Source: an uncultured Sulfolobales archaeon (GTDB taxonomy: Archaea; Thermoproteota; Thermoprotei_A; Sulfolobales; NBVN01). Taken from it: a stretch of 57,485 nt of DNA. The stretch covers positions 1-57,485 of the forward strand of contig CALEDH010000010.1 of assembly GCA_937949785.1 (NCBI GenBank). The letters run 5' to 3'. A program made the position numbers and the translations under genes. A model generated the notes under the pieces. The model was not told where the DNA came from. It searched no databases and saw only the letters and a list, made by a program, of their open reading frames with translations. Shown here piece by piece: positions 1 through 8,327 of the stretch. How positions within the stretch are numbered: position 1 is the stretch's first letter; each line of letters starts with the position of its first letter.

Positions 1-258
1 CTAGTTATAACTACGTAATTTCTTAAATTACTTATGTGGTGATGGTTGTTGGGGGGACTGCTGGTTAGGTAGTGTTAGATGCTTATTTACGGGTTTTGAG
101 GTTATACCTTAAACTCTGAGTCCAGCAACAACTACAAACTACCAGCAGTGGTAGACCTATTTCTAAAACCTGTTTAAGAGCTACTTTGTTAGAGTTCTCC
201 AACACATGCTGAAGACGGCTTAACTCAGCCCTAAAGTTTCTATCATGGTAGTAATTTA
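1..258. other. Non-coding stretch with G-rich hairpin element
   Basis: I see no credible protein gene here. A G-rich tract lies at about 44-65. Nine-base inverted arms (actgctggt at 57-65, accagcagt at 141-149) can close a long hairpin, with a second short pairing tagt/acta just inside. The G-rich part resembles stretches near 29510 and 42030. It could be a small non-coding RNA or a miniature repeat element; the sequence alone does not decide. Confidence 0.4.
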
Positions 259-297
259 TGGTGGGCCCGGGGGGATTCGAACCCCCGACCTACGGGT

Positions 298-351
298 CTC
301 TTCTCCAGTCCAATGTCATCCCTTACGGTCGTTAGACCCGTAGCTAGTGAA
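298..351 (-). other. 54-nt tRNA-Trp intron at 37/38
   Basis: This intron follows G37 and ends before A38, the canonical archaeal site and a common one in tRNA-Trp. CTCC of the anticodon loop can pair with GGAG near the intron 3' end, and an internal hairpin is visible. The bulge on the 3' side is longer than the standard three bases (AAGAGA before CCC), so the exact cut is less certain than for the 13-nt intron. Shifting the cut by one or two bases gives the same mature tRNA because AG is repeated at both ends. Confidence 0.65.
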
Positions 352-358
352 CTGGAGC

Positions 359-371
359 TTCGGCTAACGAT
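359..371 (-). other. Non-canonical 13-nt tRNA-Trp intron at 30/31
   Basis: The bulge-helix-bulge motif is complete: outer helix GAG/CTC, central 4-bp helix CGGC/GCCG, bulges GG|A and AA|G, and a six-base loop TCGTTA. Cutting after the second base of each bulge, as the archaeal tRNA splicing endonuclease does, joins GCGG to GCTCCAG and restores G31. The site is inside the anticodon stem, not at 37/38. Introns at such places are known mainly from Thermoproteales and need the heteromeric splicing endonuclease. Confidence 0.85.
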
Positions 372-436
372 CCGCCGCTCTGCCTGGCTGAGCTACGGGC
401 CCACCACAAGTCATCATTCAATAATCTAGTTTAGAG

Positions 437-450
437 CTTATATATATTTA
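437..450. promoter_or_regulatory. Bidirectional TATA region
   Basis: The AT-rich string cttatatatattta sits about 25-30 bases before the expected start of the zinc-ribbon transcript on the plus strand. It also lies upstream of tRNA-Trp on the minus strand. It is the only good TATA match in this gap, so it probably serves one or both. Confidence 0.5.
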
Positions 451-477
451 ACTTATAATTAGTATAGCGGTTAGAGC

Positions 478-657
478 TTGGGTAGGTATGTATTAAAATG
501 TGAAGAATGCGGTAATTTATGGGAGTTTAAGGCTAGTTATAGTCTTGACGGGTTTTCAAAGCTGTATCACTACTGTAGTATTTGTAAGAAAAATACCTTT
601 CACACGATCTTAACTGTAGATTCAGCGGAGGTTCATGACGTCACGAATCGTAGTTGA
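478..657 (+). CDS. Small zinc-ribbon protein
   Basis: The reading frame of 59 codons starts with TTG at 478 and ends with TGA at 655. It encodes two CxxC pairs, CEEC near residues 9-12 and CSIC near residues 36-39, spaced as in a zinc ribbon. The protein is otherwise short and without membrane segments. The TATA string at 437-450 would place transcription start a few bases before the TTG, so the mRNA may be nearly leaderless. Zinc ribbons of this size in archaea bind nucleic acids or proteins; the exact role cannot be read from sequence. It diverges from tRNA-Trp and converges with thrS. Confidence 0.65.
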   Translation: MGRYVLKCEECGNLWEFKASYSLDGFSKLYHYCSICKKNTFHTILTVDSAEVHDVTNRS

Positions 658-752
658 TAGATCTCATCATCTAACTTAATATTTGAAAGTAGCATATATA
701 TTAGTTTTTAATACCTTCCTAAAACTATTAGGTAGATAAGACGTGTAGTTCG

Positions 753-2603
753 TTAGGAGAGCTCCTTCATATAATGTAGGGTTGGTCTTAAAGTTAGATA
801 TGATGGTAGAGCTGAATCAATTTTAGGATAACCCTCTAAGTCCTTATTGACCAAGTCTACTAACTCATCTACACTCATAGTTTTCTGTATGTTGGACGCT
901 CTTATCCTTACGTTAACCGTCTTAGTCTTAAACTCTCTCATACCGATGACCGCTATGTAAGGTATCCACTCTATACCGGCTTCCCTGATCTTCTTAGCAA
1001 GAGTTAAGTCCCTATCATCTATGTCCACTCTAACACCGTTCTTTACTAGGGTGTTCAATACCTCATTAGCGAATTCTATGAATTCGTTTGAGATAGGTAT
1101 TATTCTAACCTGAATTGGTGCAAGCCATACCGGTAAGTTGGGGGTCTTACCGCTTTCCTCATCCTGAACGGCCTTATCTAGTACTGCGTAGATATATCTC
1201 TCAATAGAGCCTATTATAGCTGTATGTATTATAACTGGGTATTTCTCAACACCTGCTTCATCTACGTACTTAATGTTAAACCTTAAAGAATTCCCTACGT
1301 CTATTTGGAAAGTCGCTACCTCTCTAGGCCTTCTAAGCTCATCAATCACGTTGTACTCGACGTTGATGACCCAGTAGTAGATCCCTGATGGGTAGAGGGT
1401 TATTAACGCTGGCCTACCCATCCTCCTAATAAGTTCTACCACGTAATCCTTATTGCTTTCGAAGAAGTCCTCAGTAATATTATATATAGCTATGTACTCC
1501 CTCCCCAACCTCCTCATCTCCTCAAGTATCCTATCCTGGACGTTAAATGAGAACTTCTTACCCTCACCCAAATCTCTTAATAGTATATGTAGGTCCGGCA
1601 TGTAGAACTTCCTTAACCTAAAGCATAGGACTAACTCACCTTTCTGCTCAAACCTATAGCTATCAGCAACTTCGAAGATCCCTAGGGGTAATTCCTTATA
1701 ACTTATTACCCAGTCTTTAATCATTGCAAACTGCTGGTGACATGCAGCATACCTCATAACGAGTTTACTACCTTCAGACTCTACCTCATATAGTCTGTCA
1801 CCGAATAAGTCAGCATGTTCCTTGATTGGTTTGAATTTAAGGTTGAACATGTTAGTACCCATAACCTTAAGTACGGGGATGCCTAACGACTTAGCAACCC
1901 TCCAAGAATACTCCCTAACAGCCTCAATCATAACCGTGGCATGTGGTTCGTATCTCATATGGCCGCTATCTGACATAGGCTCCCATTCAAACCCAAACTT
2001 CCTGCAGACATCGAAAAGTTTTGACTCCCCCCCAGGCAGTTCCTTCTTAAAGACCTCCTTCTCAACCAGTATTTTAAGGTCTTCCTCCTCCGGTCTGTAG
2101 ACGTACTCATCAGGACTGTAAACACCTCCCTCAGGCGTGATTATTAAGTACTTCCTACTAATGATTACCTGCCTAGCTACTTCCTCAGCCTTATACTCCC
2201 TAGATAATTCAGAGAGCGGATGCCCGTAACACTTTATGTTGAAAGCCTTATACCAGCCGAAAGGCGCTTTATGAACTTTAAATCCTTTCTCCTTAAACAT
2301 CCTCTCCAAACGGTTTAACACGTTCAATGCTTCATCGGCACTTGCTAACTTTGATGATAGATGGGCATACGGATATAATACTATATGCGATGCGTTAACT
2401 TTAGAGTAGATATCTGATATATCCTCAAGTACCTTAACAGCTAAACCATTAACTGCTTTCCCATCACCATCCTCAACAGTCGTAAACACTACGAGTACGT
2501 TATTGAATTCCCCACTATTATCGGTAATTGGTTCAGCACCTTCTACGGCTTTCTCCCGGACCTCATACCTAAAGTATTCGGCATGAATTATAAGTAAACG
2601 CAA
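753..2603 (-). CDS. thrS: Threonyl-tRNA synthetase, archaeal type
   Basis: A 616-residue class II enzyme that charges tRNA-Thr in the cytoplasm. The N-terminal ~140 residues form the archaeal DTD-like editing domain, beginning MRLLIIHAEYF and with the editing-site string PFGWYKAF at 114-121, which removes mischarged serine. The catalytic core follows, with zinc ligands consistent with C288 (AACHQQF) and H339 (MPDLH), motif 2 around RFEQKGELVL, and a C-terminal anticodon-binding domain. Some crenarchaea split editing and catalytic parts into two genes; here they are in one chain. It stands alone on the minus strand, transcribed towards the zinc-ribbon gene. Confidence 0.96.
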   Translation of the reverse strand: MRLLIIHAEYFRYEVREKAVEGAEPITDNSGEFNNVLVVFTTVEDGDGKAVNGLAVKVLEDISDIYSKVNASHIVLYPYAHLSSKLASADEALNVLNRLERMFKEKGFKVHKAPFGWYKAFNIKCYGHPLSELSREYKAEEVARQVIISRKYLIITPEGGVYSPDEYVYRPEEEDLKILVEKEVFKKELPGGESKLFDVCRKFGFEWEPMSDSGHMRYEPHATVMIEAVREYSWRVAKSLGIPVLKVMGTNMFNLKFKPIKEHADLFGDRLYEVESEGSKLVMRYAACHQQFAMIKDWVISYKELPLGIFEVADSYRFEQKGELVLCFRLRKFYMPDLHILLRDLGEGKKFSFNVQDRILEEMRRLGREYIAIYNITEDFFESNKDYVVELIRRMGRPALITLYPSGIYYWVINVEYNVIDELRRPREVATFQIDVGNSLRFNIKYVDEAGVEKYPVIIHTAIIGSIERYIYAVLDKAVQDEESGKTPNLPVWLAPIQVRIIPISNEFIEFANEVLNTLVKNGVRVDIDDRDLTLAKKIREAGIEWIPYIAVIGMREFKTKTVNVRIRASNIQKTMSVDELVDLVNKDLEGYPKIDSALPSYLTLRPTLHYMKELS

Positions 2604-2729
2604 CTCTCCTCACACATAATGGAATTGATGTAAGGGTTAATAAATTAAGGTGTGAAGTCAGTAAGTGATATCATACAACCTTTTAAAAAGAACACATTAA
2701 TATAATTTAGGTGTTGCGGTGGGCTGCTA

Positions 2730-3725
2730 GTGCCTGAAATAACTATTAATGAAAAAGGTGCTATACTTATCAACAAATCCTTATCGATTGACGGACATAG
2801 TAATGGTTCTTTAAGAACGGTCACACATATACATTCAGATCATATAAGGGATTTAAGTAAGAGTCTAACCCAATGTAAGGGAATTGCAGCAACACCGCTA
2901 ACATTAGATTGGCTGGCTGAGTTAGGATACTCATTAAATAGGGGTAATTGCCTCAGACTCAACTACGGTTCGAAGTTTATGGTTGGCGGTTTAGAAGTTA
3001 CCCTTGAGAAAGCCCACCACATACCAGGCTCATCTCAAGTAGTAGTTATTGATGGGGACGGGTTGAAGGTAGTCTATACAGGTGACTTTAAAAAGCCTGG
3101 TAAGGAAACCCCTATAATCGATTCTGATATACTAATCATTGATGCGGTGTATGGGAACCCCTCATACGTTAGAGAATTTGACGACCATATAGAGAGCATA
3201 CTTGCAGACATAACTAAACAACTACTCAGTAAGGGACCTGTGGTCATCCAGGGTTATCATGGAAAACTTCAGGAAGTCATGCACATACTCAGAACTGATG
3301 GAGTATCCGCACCCTACTTACTAACACCTAAGACATATAGACTAACTAAAATCGCTGAAAGATATGGGTTAAGCGTAGATAATTACGTTCCCTTAAACTC
3401 CGAGGAAGGGAAGGAAGTAATGAGAAGTAATTGGTTCTTAATACTAGACCATGTGAACTCCGCTCATAACCACACCCTTAAAGATCTTAAAGCTTCGAAA
3501 ATACTTCTAAGTGGTTGGGAATTTAAGAAGCCTTATAGGTACTTAGGTAATAGGAGGTGGTTAGTGGCGTTCAGCGACCATGCAGATTTCAGAGGACTGA
3601 TAAACTATATAATCGATTCAAATCCTAAAACGGTGATCGTCAACTCTGTAAGGAGTTCATATGCAGATGTGTTCGCTAGCGAGGTAAGGAAAATCACTAA
3701 AAAGGAATGCGTTGTAATGCCGTAA
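2730..3725 (+). CDS. Metallo-beta-lactamase-fold nuclease-like protein
   Basis: 331 residues. Residues ~33-41 carry THIHSDHIRD, an HxHxDH metal motif, followed by AHHIPGSS near 98-105 and YTGDF near 118-122. Later AFSDHADF gives another histidine. This layout matches the metallo-beta-lactamase superfamily branch that includes RNA-processing exonucleases and SNM1-like DNA nucleases (a beta-CASP-like inserted region is plausible between ~150 and 270). In other archaea such proteins are often described as ligase-associated or mRNA 3'-end-processing-like exonucleases. The GTG start at 2730 is the first in frame. Substrate (RNA or DNA) is not determined. Confidence 0.8.
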   Translation: MPEITINEKGAILINKSLSIDGHSNGSLRTVTHIHSDHIRDLSKSLTQCKGIAATPLTLDWLAELGYSLNRGNCLRLNYGSKFMVGGLEVTLEKAHHIPGSSQVVVIDGDGLKVVYTGDFKKPGKETPIIDSDILIIDAVYGNPSYVREFDDHIESILADITKQLLSKGPVVIQGYHGKLQEVMHILRTDGVSAPYLLTPKTYRLTKIAERYGLSVDNYVPLNSEEGKEVMRSNWFLILDHVNSAHNHTLKDLKASKILLSGWEFKKPYRYLGNRRWLVAFSDHADFRGLINYIIDSNPKTVIVNSVRSSYADVFASEVRKITKKECVVMP

Positions 3726-3861
3726 CGTATGTTAGGAGTTAACTGCAGGCTGTTCAGCGAGGAAATATCATAGAGCTTAATGGTGTTAAGGAATAGGAAT
3801 CTCGAAATACACTGTTAACACTTTTTAGTTTCCGTTACTAGATGATTATTGAGGTATTTAC

Positions 3862-5106
3862 GTGAGCGGCTATGAGCTTATTAAGTATGCGTTAAGTACT
3901 GATTCCAGAAGGGTTAATGAGAGTATTAACGCTTTTGTACTATATAATGATAGAGCGTTGGATGAAGCGGAACGTATTTTAAGGCTTGGCTTAGAGCCAT
4001 TACCTTTAGGCGTTAAGGACATCATATATACTAAAGGACTTCGAACTACGATGGGCTCTAAACTCTATAAGGACTTCATACCTGATTACGACGCGTACGT
4101 AGTTAAGGTCCTTAAGAAATGTGGGTGGGTGGTCGTCGGTAAGACTAACACGCATGAATTCGCTTCAGGAGCGACATCTACTTCAGGCTTATTCGGTCCT
4201 ACTAGAAATCCGTTAGATACTAGTAGGATTTCTGGTGGTAGTAGTGGTGGTTCCGCCGCAGCTGTTGCAGCTTCTCTAATACCAGTCGCCTTAGGAAGTG
4301 ATACAGCGGGCTCTATCAGGATGCCTGCATCGTTATGCGGCATATATGGGTATAAACCTACGTACGGTGTAATCAGTACGTATGGAGTATATCCCCTAGC
4401 ACCTTCATTAGACACTATAGGCTTTCTAGCTAAGGACTTAAGCTGGGTTTATAGGATTTCAAAGGAGTTCATAAAGTTTGAATTAGTAGATATAGACTTT
4501 AGCGATTTGAAGTTAGGGGTGCCGACATGGTTTAAAGTCCCAGATCACCTAAGAGGTGAGTACCAGGATCTCATAGATGAGGTTGAAGGTAAGTTCCTAG
4601 ACTACGTTGCTAGTTTGGGCTGTGAGTATAGGGATGTCAGCATGCCAATCGCTGAAAAGTATGCTTGGAAGTACTTCCCCGTAATCAGGTATAGTGAGGC
4701 TACTGTAACTCACTTAAGTAATAAGGAGAGGTGGGGTGAGTACAGCCCTGACGTTAGGAAGTTGTTGGAGAAAGGCCTAGAGTATAGCGCGGTAGACTAT
4801 TTAGAGGCAATGGCTCATCGAGAACATGTTAAAGACGAACTCAGCAGGGTTTTAAAAGATGTCGACGCCATCATCACACCAACAACACCCATACCAGCTC
4901 CTAAAGTTGAAGACGTCTTAGGTAAGGAGGACGGAATTATAAGAAGTGTACTTACCTATGAAGCGGTCTATGCCTCATACATAGGAGCCCCAGCTATTTC
5001 CATACCTGCCCTCAACGTTAGGGGATTACCAGTAGGTATTCAACTCATATGTAATGTTATGGAGGACTCTAAACTTCTGAACATCACGTCTTTAATAACA
5101 CGGTAA
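3862..5106 (+). CDS. Amidase signature family protein
   Basis: 414 residues with the amidase triad: Lys52 (LGVKD), cis-Ser127 in GGSSGGS and nucleophile Ser151 in TAGSIRMP. The family hydrolyses C-N bonds of amides and includes GatA of the tRNA amidotransferase. This protein is shorter than typical GatA (about 480) and no gatB, gatC or gatD/E is nearby, so a free-standing amidase of unknown substrate is the safer name. The GTG start at 3862 follows a weak GAGG. A 136-nt gap with a T-run (3829-3835) separates it from the upstream gene. Confidence 0.85.
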   Translation: MSGYELIKYALSTDSRRVNESINAFVLYNDRALDEAERILRLGLEPLPLGVKDIIYTKGLRTTMGSKLYKDFIPDYDAYVVKVLKKCGWVVVGKTNTHEFASGATSTSGLFGPTRNPLDTSRISGGSSGGSAAAVAASLIPVALGSDTAGSIRMPASLCGIYGYKPTYGVISTYGVYPLAPSLDTIGFLAKDLSWVYRISKEFIKFELVDIDFSDLKLGVPTWFKVPDHLRGEYQDLIDEVEGKFLDYVASLGCEYRDVSMPIAEKYAWKYFPVIRYSEATVTHLSNKERWGEYSPDVRKLLEKGLEYSAVDYLEAMAHREHVKDELSRVLKDVDAIITPTTPIPAPKVEDVLGKEDGIIRSVLTYEAVYASYIGAPAISIPALNVRGLPVGIQLICNVMEDSKLLNITSLITR

Positions 5107-5218
5107 ATCCCCTGTAAATCTGAAGGTAAATCAAATATTTTTCATGGCTCTAATGAAAATTTTCCATAGAAATCAAAAATTATTTTAATCTAGACAGGTA
5201 GATTAGCTGGGCAGTAAA

Positions 5219-6598
5219 ATGGGCTATGGCGGTAAACGCTTCGATGAGGTACCTAAAATTACTGTAACTCCTCCCGGTCCGAAGTCTAAAACCGTTGTAG
5301 AGAGTGATGAAGAGCTTATTATGCAATCCTTTAGCAGGTGGTATCCATTAGTAATTAAGAGCGGTTACGGCCCGGTTGTAGAGGATTTAGATGGGAACCT
5401 GTATATAGATTTCAACTCAGGCATAGGTGTTATGAACGTTGGCCATAACCATCCCAAGGTCGTAGAAGCTATTAAACAACAAGCTGATAAGCTACTTCAT
5501 TATTCGCTGACCGACTTCCTTTATGAAGAGGTAGTGATGCATGCTAAGGAGTTCCTAGAAATAACACCTATAGACGGTAGTAAGAAAGTATTCTACTGTA
5601 ATAGCGGTACGGAGGGTATTGAAGGAGCTTTAAAGATTGCTAAGGGATACTTCAGGAATACTAGGCAACACGTCCTCACATTCGTAGGTTCTTTCCACGG
5701 TAGGACCTTAGGGAGTTTATCGTTGTCAGGGAGTAAACCTATACATAGGAAATACTTCCAGCCATTGCTGCCTGGAGTGATTAACGTACCCTATCCAGAC
5801 CCATATAGATGTCCTTTAAACGTTGAAGGAGATGAATGTGGGGATGCTGTCATATCGTTTATCGATGACTACATATTTAGTAGGTTGGTTGACGGTGATG
5901 ACGTAGCTGGTATTTTTATAGAGCCTATCTTAGGTGAGGGTGGTTACGTTGTCCCTCCCAACGACTTCCTACCTAAGCTGAGAAAGCTATGTAGTAACTA
6001 TGGAATACTACTAATATTCGATGAGGTTCAGTCCGGTATGGGGAGGACTGGTAAGTGGTTTGCAGCCGAACACTGGAACGTGAACCCTGATATCATAGTT
6101 TCTTCTAAGGCATTAGCTTCAGGGCTCCCTCTAGGGGCGATAGCCGGTAGGGCTGAAGTAATGTCATTGCCTAGGGGGACTCACGCATCGACGTTTGGCG
6201 GTAATCCAGTAGCGTTAACAGCTAGTAGGGCTGTAATAAAGGTTATAAAGGAGGAGGGATTGCTTGACAACGCGTTAAGGATTGGGGAATCAATTATGAG
6301 GAGACTTTCAGAATGGATTGATAGGTATGAGTTAGTAGGTCATGTCCGTGGTAAGGGCTTAATGATAGGCATAGAACTAGTTAGGAGTAAGGAGTCGAAG
6401 GAATATGCACATAAGGAATTAAGTAAGGTTTTAATGGAGTCGTTTAAGAGGGGGTTAGCTGTTATAGGTGCTGGATACTCAGTGATCAGGATAGCGCCTC
6501 CGCTTGTAATATCAGAAGAGCTAGCCCATAGGGGATTGGATATACTTGAGGATGTAGTTAAGGAGGTTAACAATGAGTTTAAACAGTTCAAGTATTAG
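5219..6598 (+). CDS. Class III PLP aminotransferase or amino-acid racemase
   Basis: 459 residues, fold-type I PLP enzyme of class III. PLP-site residues can be seen: the phosphate-binding CNSGTEG at 127-133, Asp268 in IFDEVQSGMGRTG, and the Schiff-base lysine Lys297 in SSKALASG. The family includes 4-aminobutyrate and acetylornithine aminotransferases. The archaeal members most like this, with a long N-terminal lead (PPGPKSK) before the core, include the broad-substrate amino-acid racemase described from Pyrococcus. No arginine or lysine biosynthesis genes are adjacent, which argues against a dedicated acetylornithine enzyme. Start ATG at 5219. The stop overlaps the next gene by 26 nt. Confidence 0.85.
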   Translation: MGYGGKRFDEVPKITVTPPGPKSKTVVESDEELIMQSFSRWYPLVIKSGYGPVVEDLDGNLYIDFNSGIGVMNVGHNHPKVVEAIKQQADKLLHYSLTDFLYEEVVMHAKEFLEITPIDGSKKVFYCNSGTEGIEGALKIAKGYFRNTRQHVLTFVGSFHGRTLGSLSLSGSKPIHRKYFQPLLPGVINVPYPDPYRCPLNVEGDECGDAVISFIDDYIFSRLVDGDDVAGIFIEPILGEGGYVVPPNDFLPKLRKLCSNYGILLIFDEVQSGMGRTGKWFAAEHWNVNPDIIVSSKALASGLPLGAIAGRAEVMSLPRGTHASTFGGNPVALTASRAVIKVIKEEGLLDNALRIGESIMRRLSEWIDRYELVGHVRGKGLMIGIELVRSKESKEYAHKELSKVLMESFKRGLAVIGAGYSVIRIAPPLVISEELAHRGLDILEDVVKEVNNEFKQFKY

Positions 6599-6779
6599 GG
6601 ATTTAATAATCAAACTCTTTTCAGAGCACGGTATTATGAGGTTTCATGAGTTAAAGGAGATGTTAGAAGTATTAGGTATCGTAGTAGATGCTGTTGAGTT
6701 AAGGACTTTAATAGCTGATATGGTAAGGGAGGGATTGCTTCATAAGGAAGTAGGTAGCGGTTTAAGAAGCCCTCATTAA
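6573..6779 (+). CDS. Small helix-rich protein, possibly winged helix
   Basis: 68 residues, starting with ATG inside the 3' end of the aminotransferase gene, so the two are translationally linked. The helical pattern (IRDLIIKLFSEHG, FHELKEMLEVLG, then MVREGLLHKEV) resembles a small helix-turn-helix or winged-helix domain, with GLLHKE as the wing entry. It has no catalytic motif. It ends exactly where the convergent PCNA gene ends. The overlap suggests that it could regulate or accompany the aminotransferase; that is inference. Confidence 0.6.
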   Translation: MSLNSSSIRDLIIKLFSEHGIMRFHELKEMLEVLGIVVDAVELRTLIADMVREGLLHKEVGSGLRSPH

Positions 6780-7532
6780 TTAAACCTTAGAAGCTACCCA
6801 GTATGTTATTCTTGAGCCGTCACTCATTTCTACCGAGATTTTAAGCGGTAGTGATGGGCCGAACTCTACTGTGGTGATATCGGTTAAGGTTAGCGAGTTA
6901 ACTAGAACTCTAAGCAGGTCTAAGTCATACTTACTAGACGCTTGACTTTCCTTAACCTCTAAGGAGTATAGAGGGCTGCCTAAAGCTAATGTTTGCTTAA
7001 ACATCTTATTCTCCAACATACTTACAACCTGTATGTTATTCCCCTCACACCTAAGCTCTAGTTCCTCATCAATTAACTTAGCATCAGCTATGATCTTCCT
7101 AAAATCCTCCGAAGGTATTTGAAACCTTATCGGTAAGTCGATAGAGATAGAACCTATTAACTCGCTGCCGACTTCCCTCACATCTGCAGTGTAACTCCTT
7201 TCAACCCCTGTCTTCAAATTAATTAACGTTAACTTAAGCACTCTACTACTCTCATTGAACTCCATTAAAACGCTGTCCTTCTTAGTTACCCTCCTCAAAC
7301 TCCTCAATAATTGAAGTTTATCGACAGTAAGCGTTGTCTCCCTACTGACCTCGAATAACTCAAAAGCTGTCTGAGGTATCATAACCTCAACCAATAGGTT
7401 CTTATCTGGGCTTAAACACCGTACTAAAAACCTACTAGAGTCAAAGCTCATCGGTACTTCATCTACAGGCTTTAGACTTCCTTGGAAAACCCTTTTAAAC
7501 CTGGCTCCTACCGGGTATTTAACTCTGAACAT
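6780..7532 (-). CDS. pcn: DNA polymerase sliding clamp (PCNA)
   Basis: About 250 residues from the chosen ATG at 7532, within the usual PCNA length of about 245-250. The N-terminus FRVKYPVGARFKRV, the central FELFEVSRETTLTVDKLQ and the C-terminal string near TTVEFGPSLPLKISVEM match the two-domain clamp fold. The clamp tethers DNA polymerase, ligase, FEN1 and other enzymes to DNA. The frame is open 11 codons further upstream, but ATG 7532 has GGTGGGAG a few bases before it and starts at the conserved region, so I prefer it. Crenarchaea often have up to three PCNA paralogues forming heterotrimers; only one is here. Confidence 0.9.
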   Translation of the reverse strand: MFRVKYPVGARFKRVFQGSLKPVDEVPMSFDSSRFLVRCLSPDKNLLVEVMIPQTAFELFEVSRETTLTVDKLQLLRSLRRVTKKDSVLMEFNESSRVLKLTLINLKTGVERSYTADVREVGSELIGSISIDLPIRFQIPSEDFRKIIADAKLIDEELELRCEGNNIQVVSMLENKMFKQTLALGSPLYSLEVKESQASSKYDLDLLRVLVNSLTLTDITTVEFGPSLPLKISVEMSDGSRITYWVASKV

Positions 7533-7615
7533 TAAACTCCCACCTAATCCTAGGTCTACGACCAACTTAATATTATTCTTTAATACCTTAAAAGCTGTAG
7601 GTTATTATAGAGAGG

Positions 7616-8002
7616 TTGCTTAAGATGTATAAAATTAGGTTGGTAAGGAACTTCACAGGCTATACATACGTCGAATGCAACTGTGAAGACGCTATTAAAT
7701 TACTTACCTATCTAAAGGAAGTTTACGGTAGGGATACATCAGATATCAACGACGCTTTACGAATATTAAATAATTTTAACTTCTTCTACGATATGATGAG
7801 GAGGAAGTTTAAGGATTTTATATCGCCTAAGAAGGATGAAGGAGATCTGATTAAGGGTTTAGTAACTGTTGATAAAATAAAGCTCTTCAAGAAGGATGGT
7901 ATTGAATTAGCGCAACTAGTTCTTGATAAGAGGGTTGGATTAGAATTACTATCTAATGTGTTAAGAGAGTTGGGAATGAGTTTTGAAGTCATTCAGGAAT
8001 GA
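7616..8002 (+). CDS. Unknown protein beside PCNA
   Basis: 128 residues from TTG 7616, or about 125 from ATG 7625, which has GAGAGG upstream. I do not recognise a family. It has a short beta-rich beginning with a CNC pair (residues ~22-24), a helical middle with many aromatic and basic residues (YDMMRRKFKDF), and a C-terminal alpha/beta part. No signal peptide, membrane segment or metal motif is visible. It diverges from PCNA across a short shared promoter gap, so a link with replication is possible but unproven. Confidence 0.6.
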   Translation: MLKMYKIRLVRNFTGYTYVECNCEDAIKLLTYLKEVYGRDTSDINDALRILNNFNFFYDMMRRKFKDFISPKKDEGDLIKGLVTVDKIKLFKKDGIELAQLVLDKRVGLELLSNVLRELGMSFEVIQE

Positions 8003-8327
8003 TCGTTCTGAGGGTCACGGCATACTTAAATTACCTGTTAGGGCTTTCCCAATACTACGAATTACATGACAATAGGTGTAGACTAGCGTCTGCAAACTTT
8101 ATGATGAGTGTAAATTCCCCGCGGCCCGCGCTCTGGGTGGAGGTCTTCACTGCAGATGGTGTTAGTTTTTAACGTGTTCCATGCTGTGTTGGCGGGCTAT
8201 CTAATAAGGAGAGAGGTATTCACGGATAGCTAAGCATTGTTAGTGGAGGAACGCTTAAATTTGACTATTTACGGTAAGTTTAATAGTTTCATTTTAAGAA
8301 CTTTATAATAGGTTTGGAAGTGGGAGG
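8003..8327. other. Non-coding 325-nt gap with a GC-rich core
   Basis: No credible reading frame. Most of the gap is AT-rich, but 8115-8150 (ccccgcggcccgcgctctgg and on) is much richer in GC than the surroundings, a usual mark of structured RNA in a hyperthermophile. An ATGATGA string at 8101-8107 looks like a box C, but no matching CTGA box D follows at a good distance. The end of the gap holds the radA promoter (actttataatag, 8300-8311). Confidence 0.4.

Larger units (their letters stand above)
259..402 (-). tRNA. trnW: tRNA-Trp (CCA) with two introns
   Basis: On the minus strand the gene begins with acceptor strand GGGCCCG, followed by a D-arm (GCTC/GAGC), a T-arm with TTCGAAT and the closing CGGGCCC, discriminator A and an encoded CCA. 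The anticodon stem and loop are interrupted twice. Removing 13 nt between positions 30 and 31, and 54 nt between 37 and 38, gives stem GCGGG/CCCGT with loop CTCCAGA, so the anticodon is CCA (353-355). The mature length is then 77 nt including CCA. The A73 discriminator and G1-G2-G3 acceptor start fit archaeal tRNA-Trp. Without the small intron no acceptable anticodon arm forms. Confidence 0.88.

Noticed and set aside
259-402. Reading the interrupted tRNA as tRNA-Val (GAC) or tRNA-Thr (CGT)
   Set aside because: Both need introns without any bulge-helix-bulge motif. The tRNA-Trp reading has a perfect motif for the 13-nt intron and a normal anticodon loop.
753-2603. A split threonyl-tRNA synthetase as in some crenarchaea
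   Set aside because: Editing, catalytic and anticodon domains are all present in the one frame.
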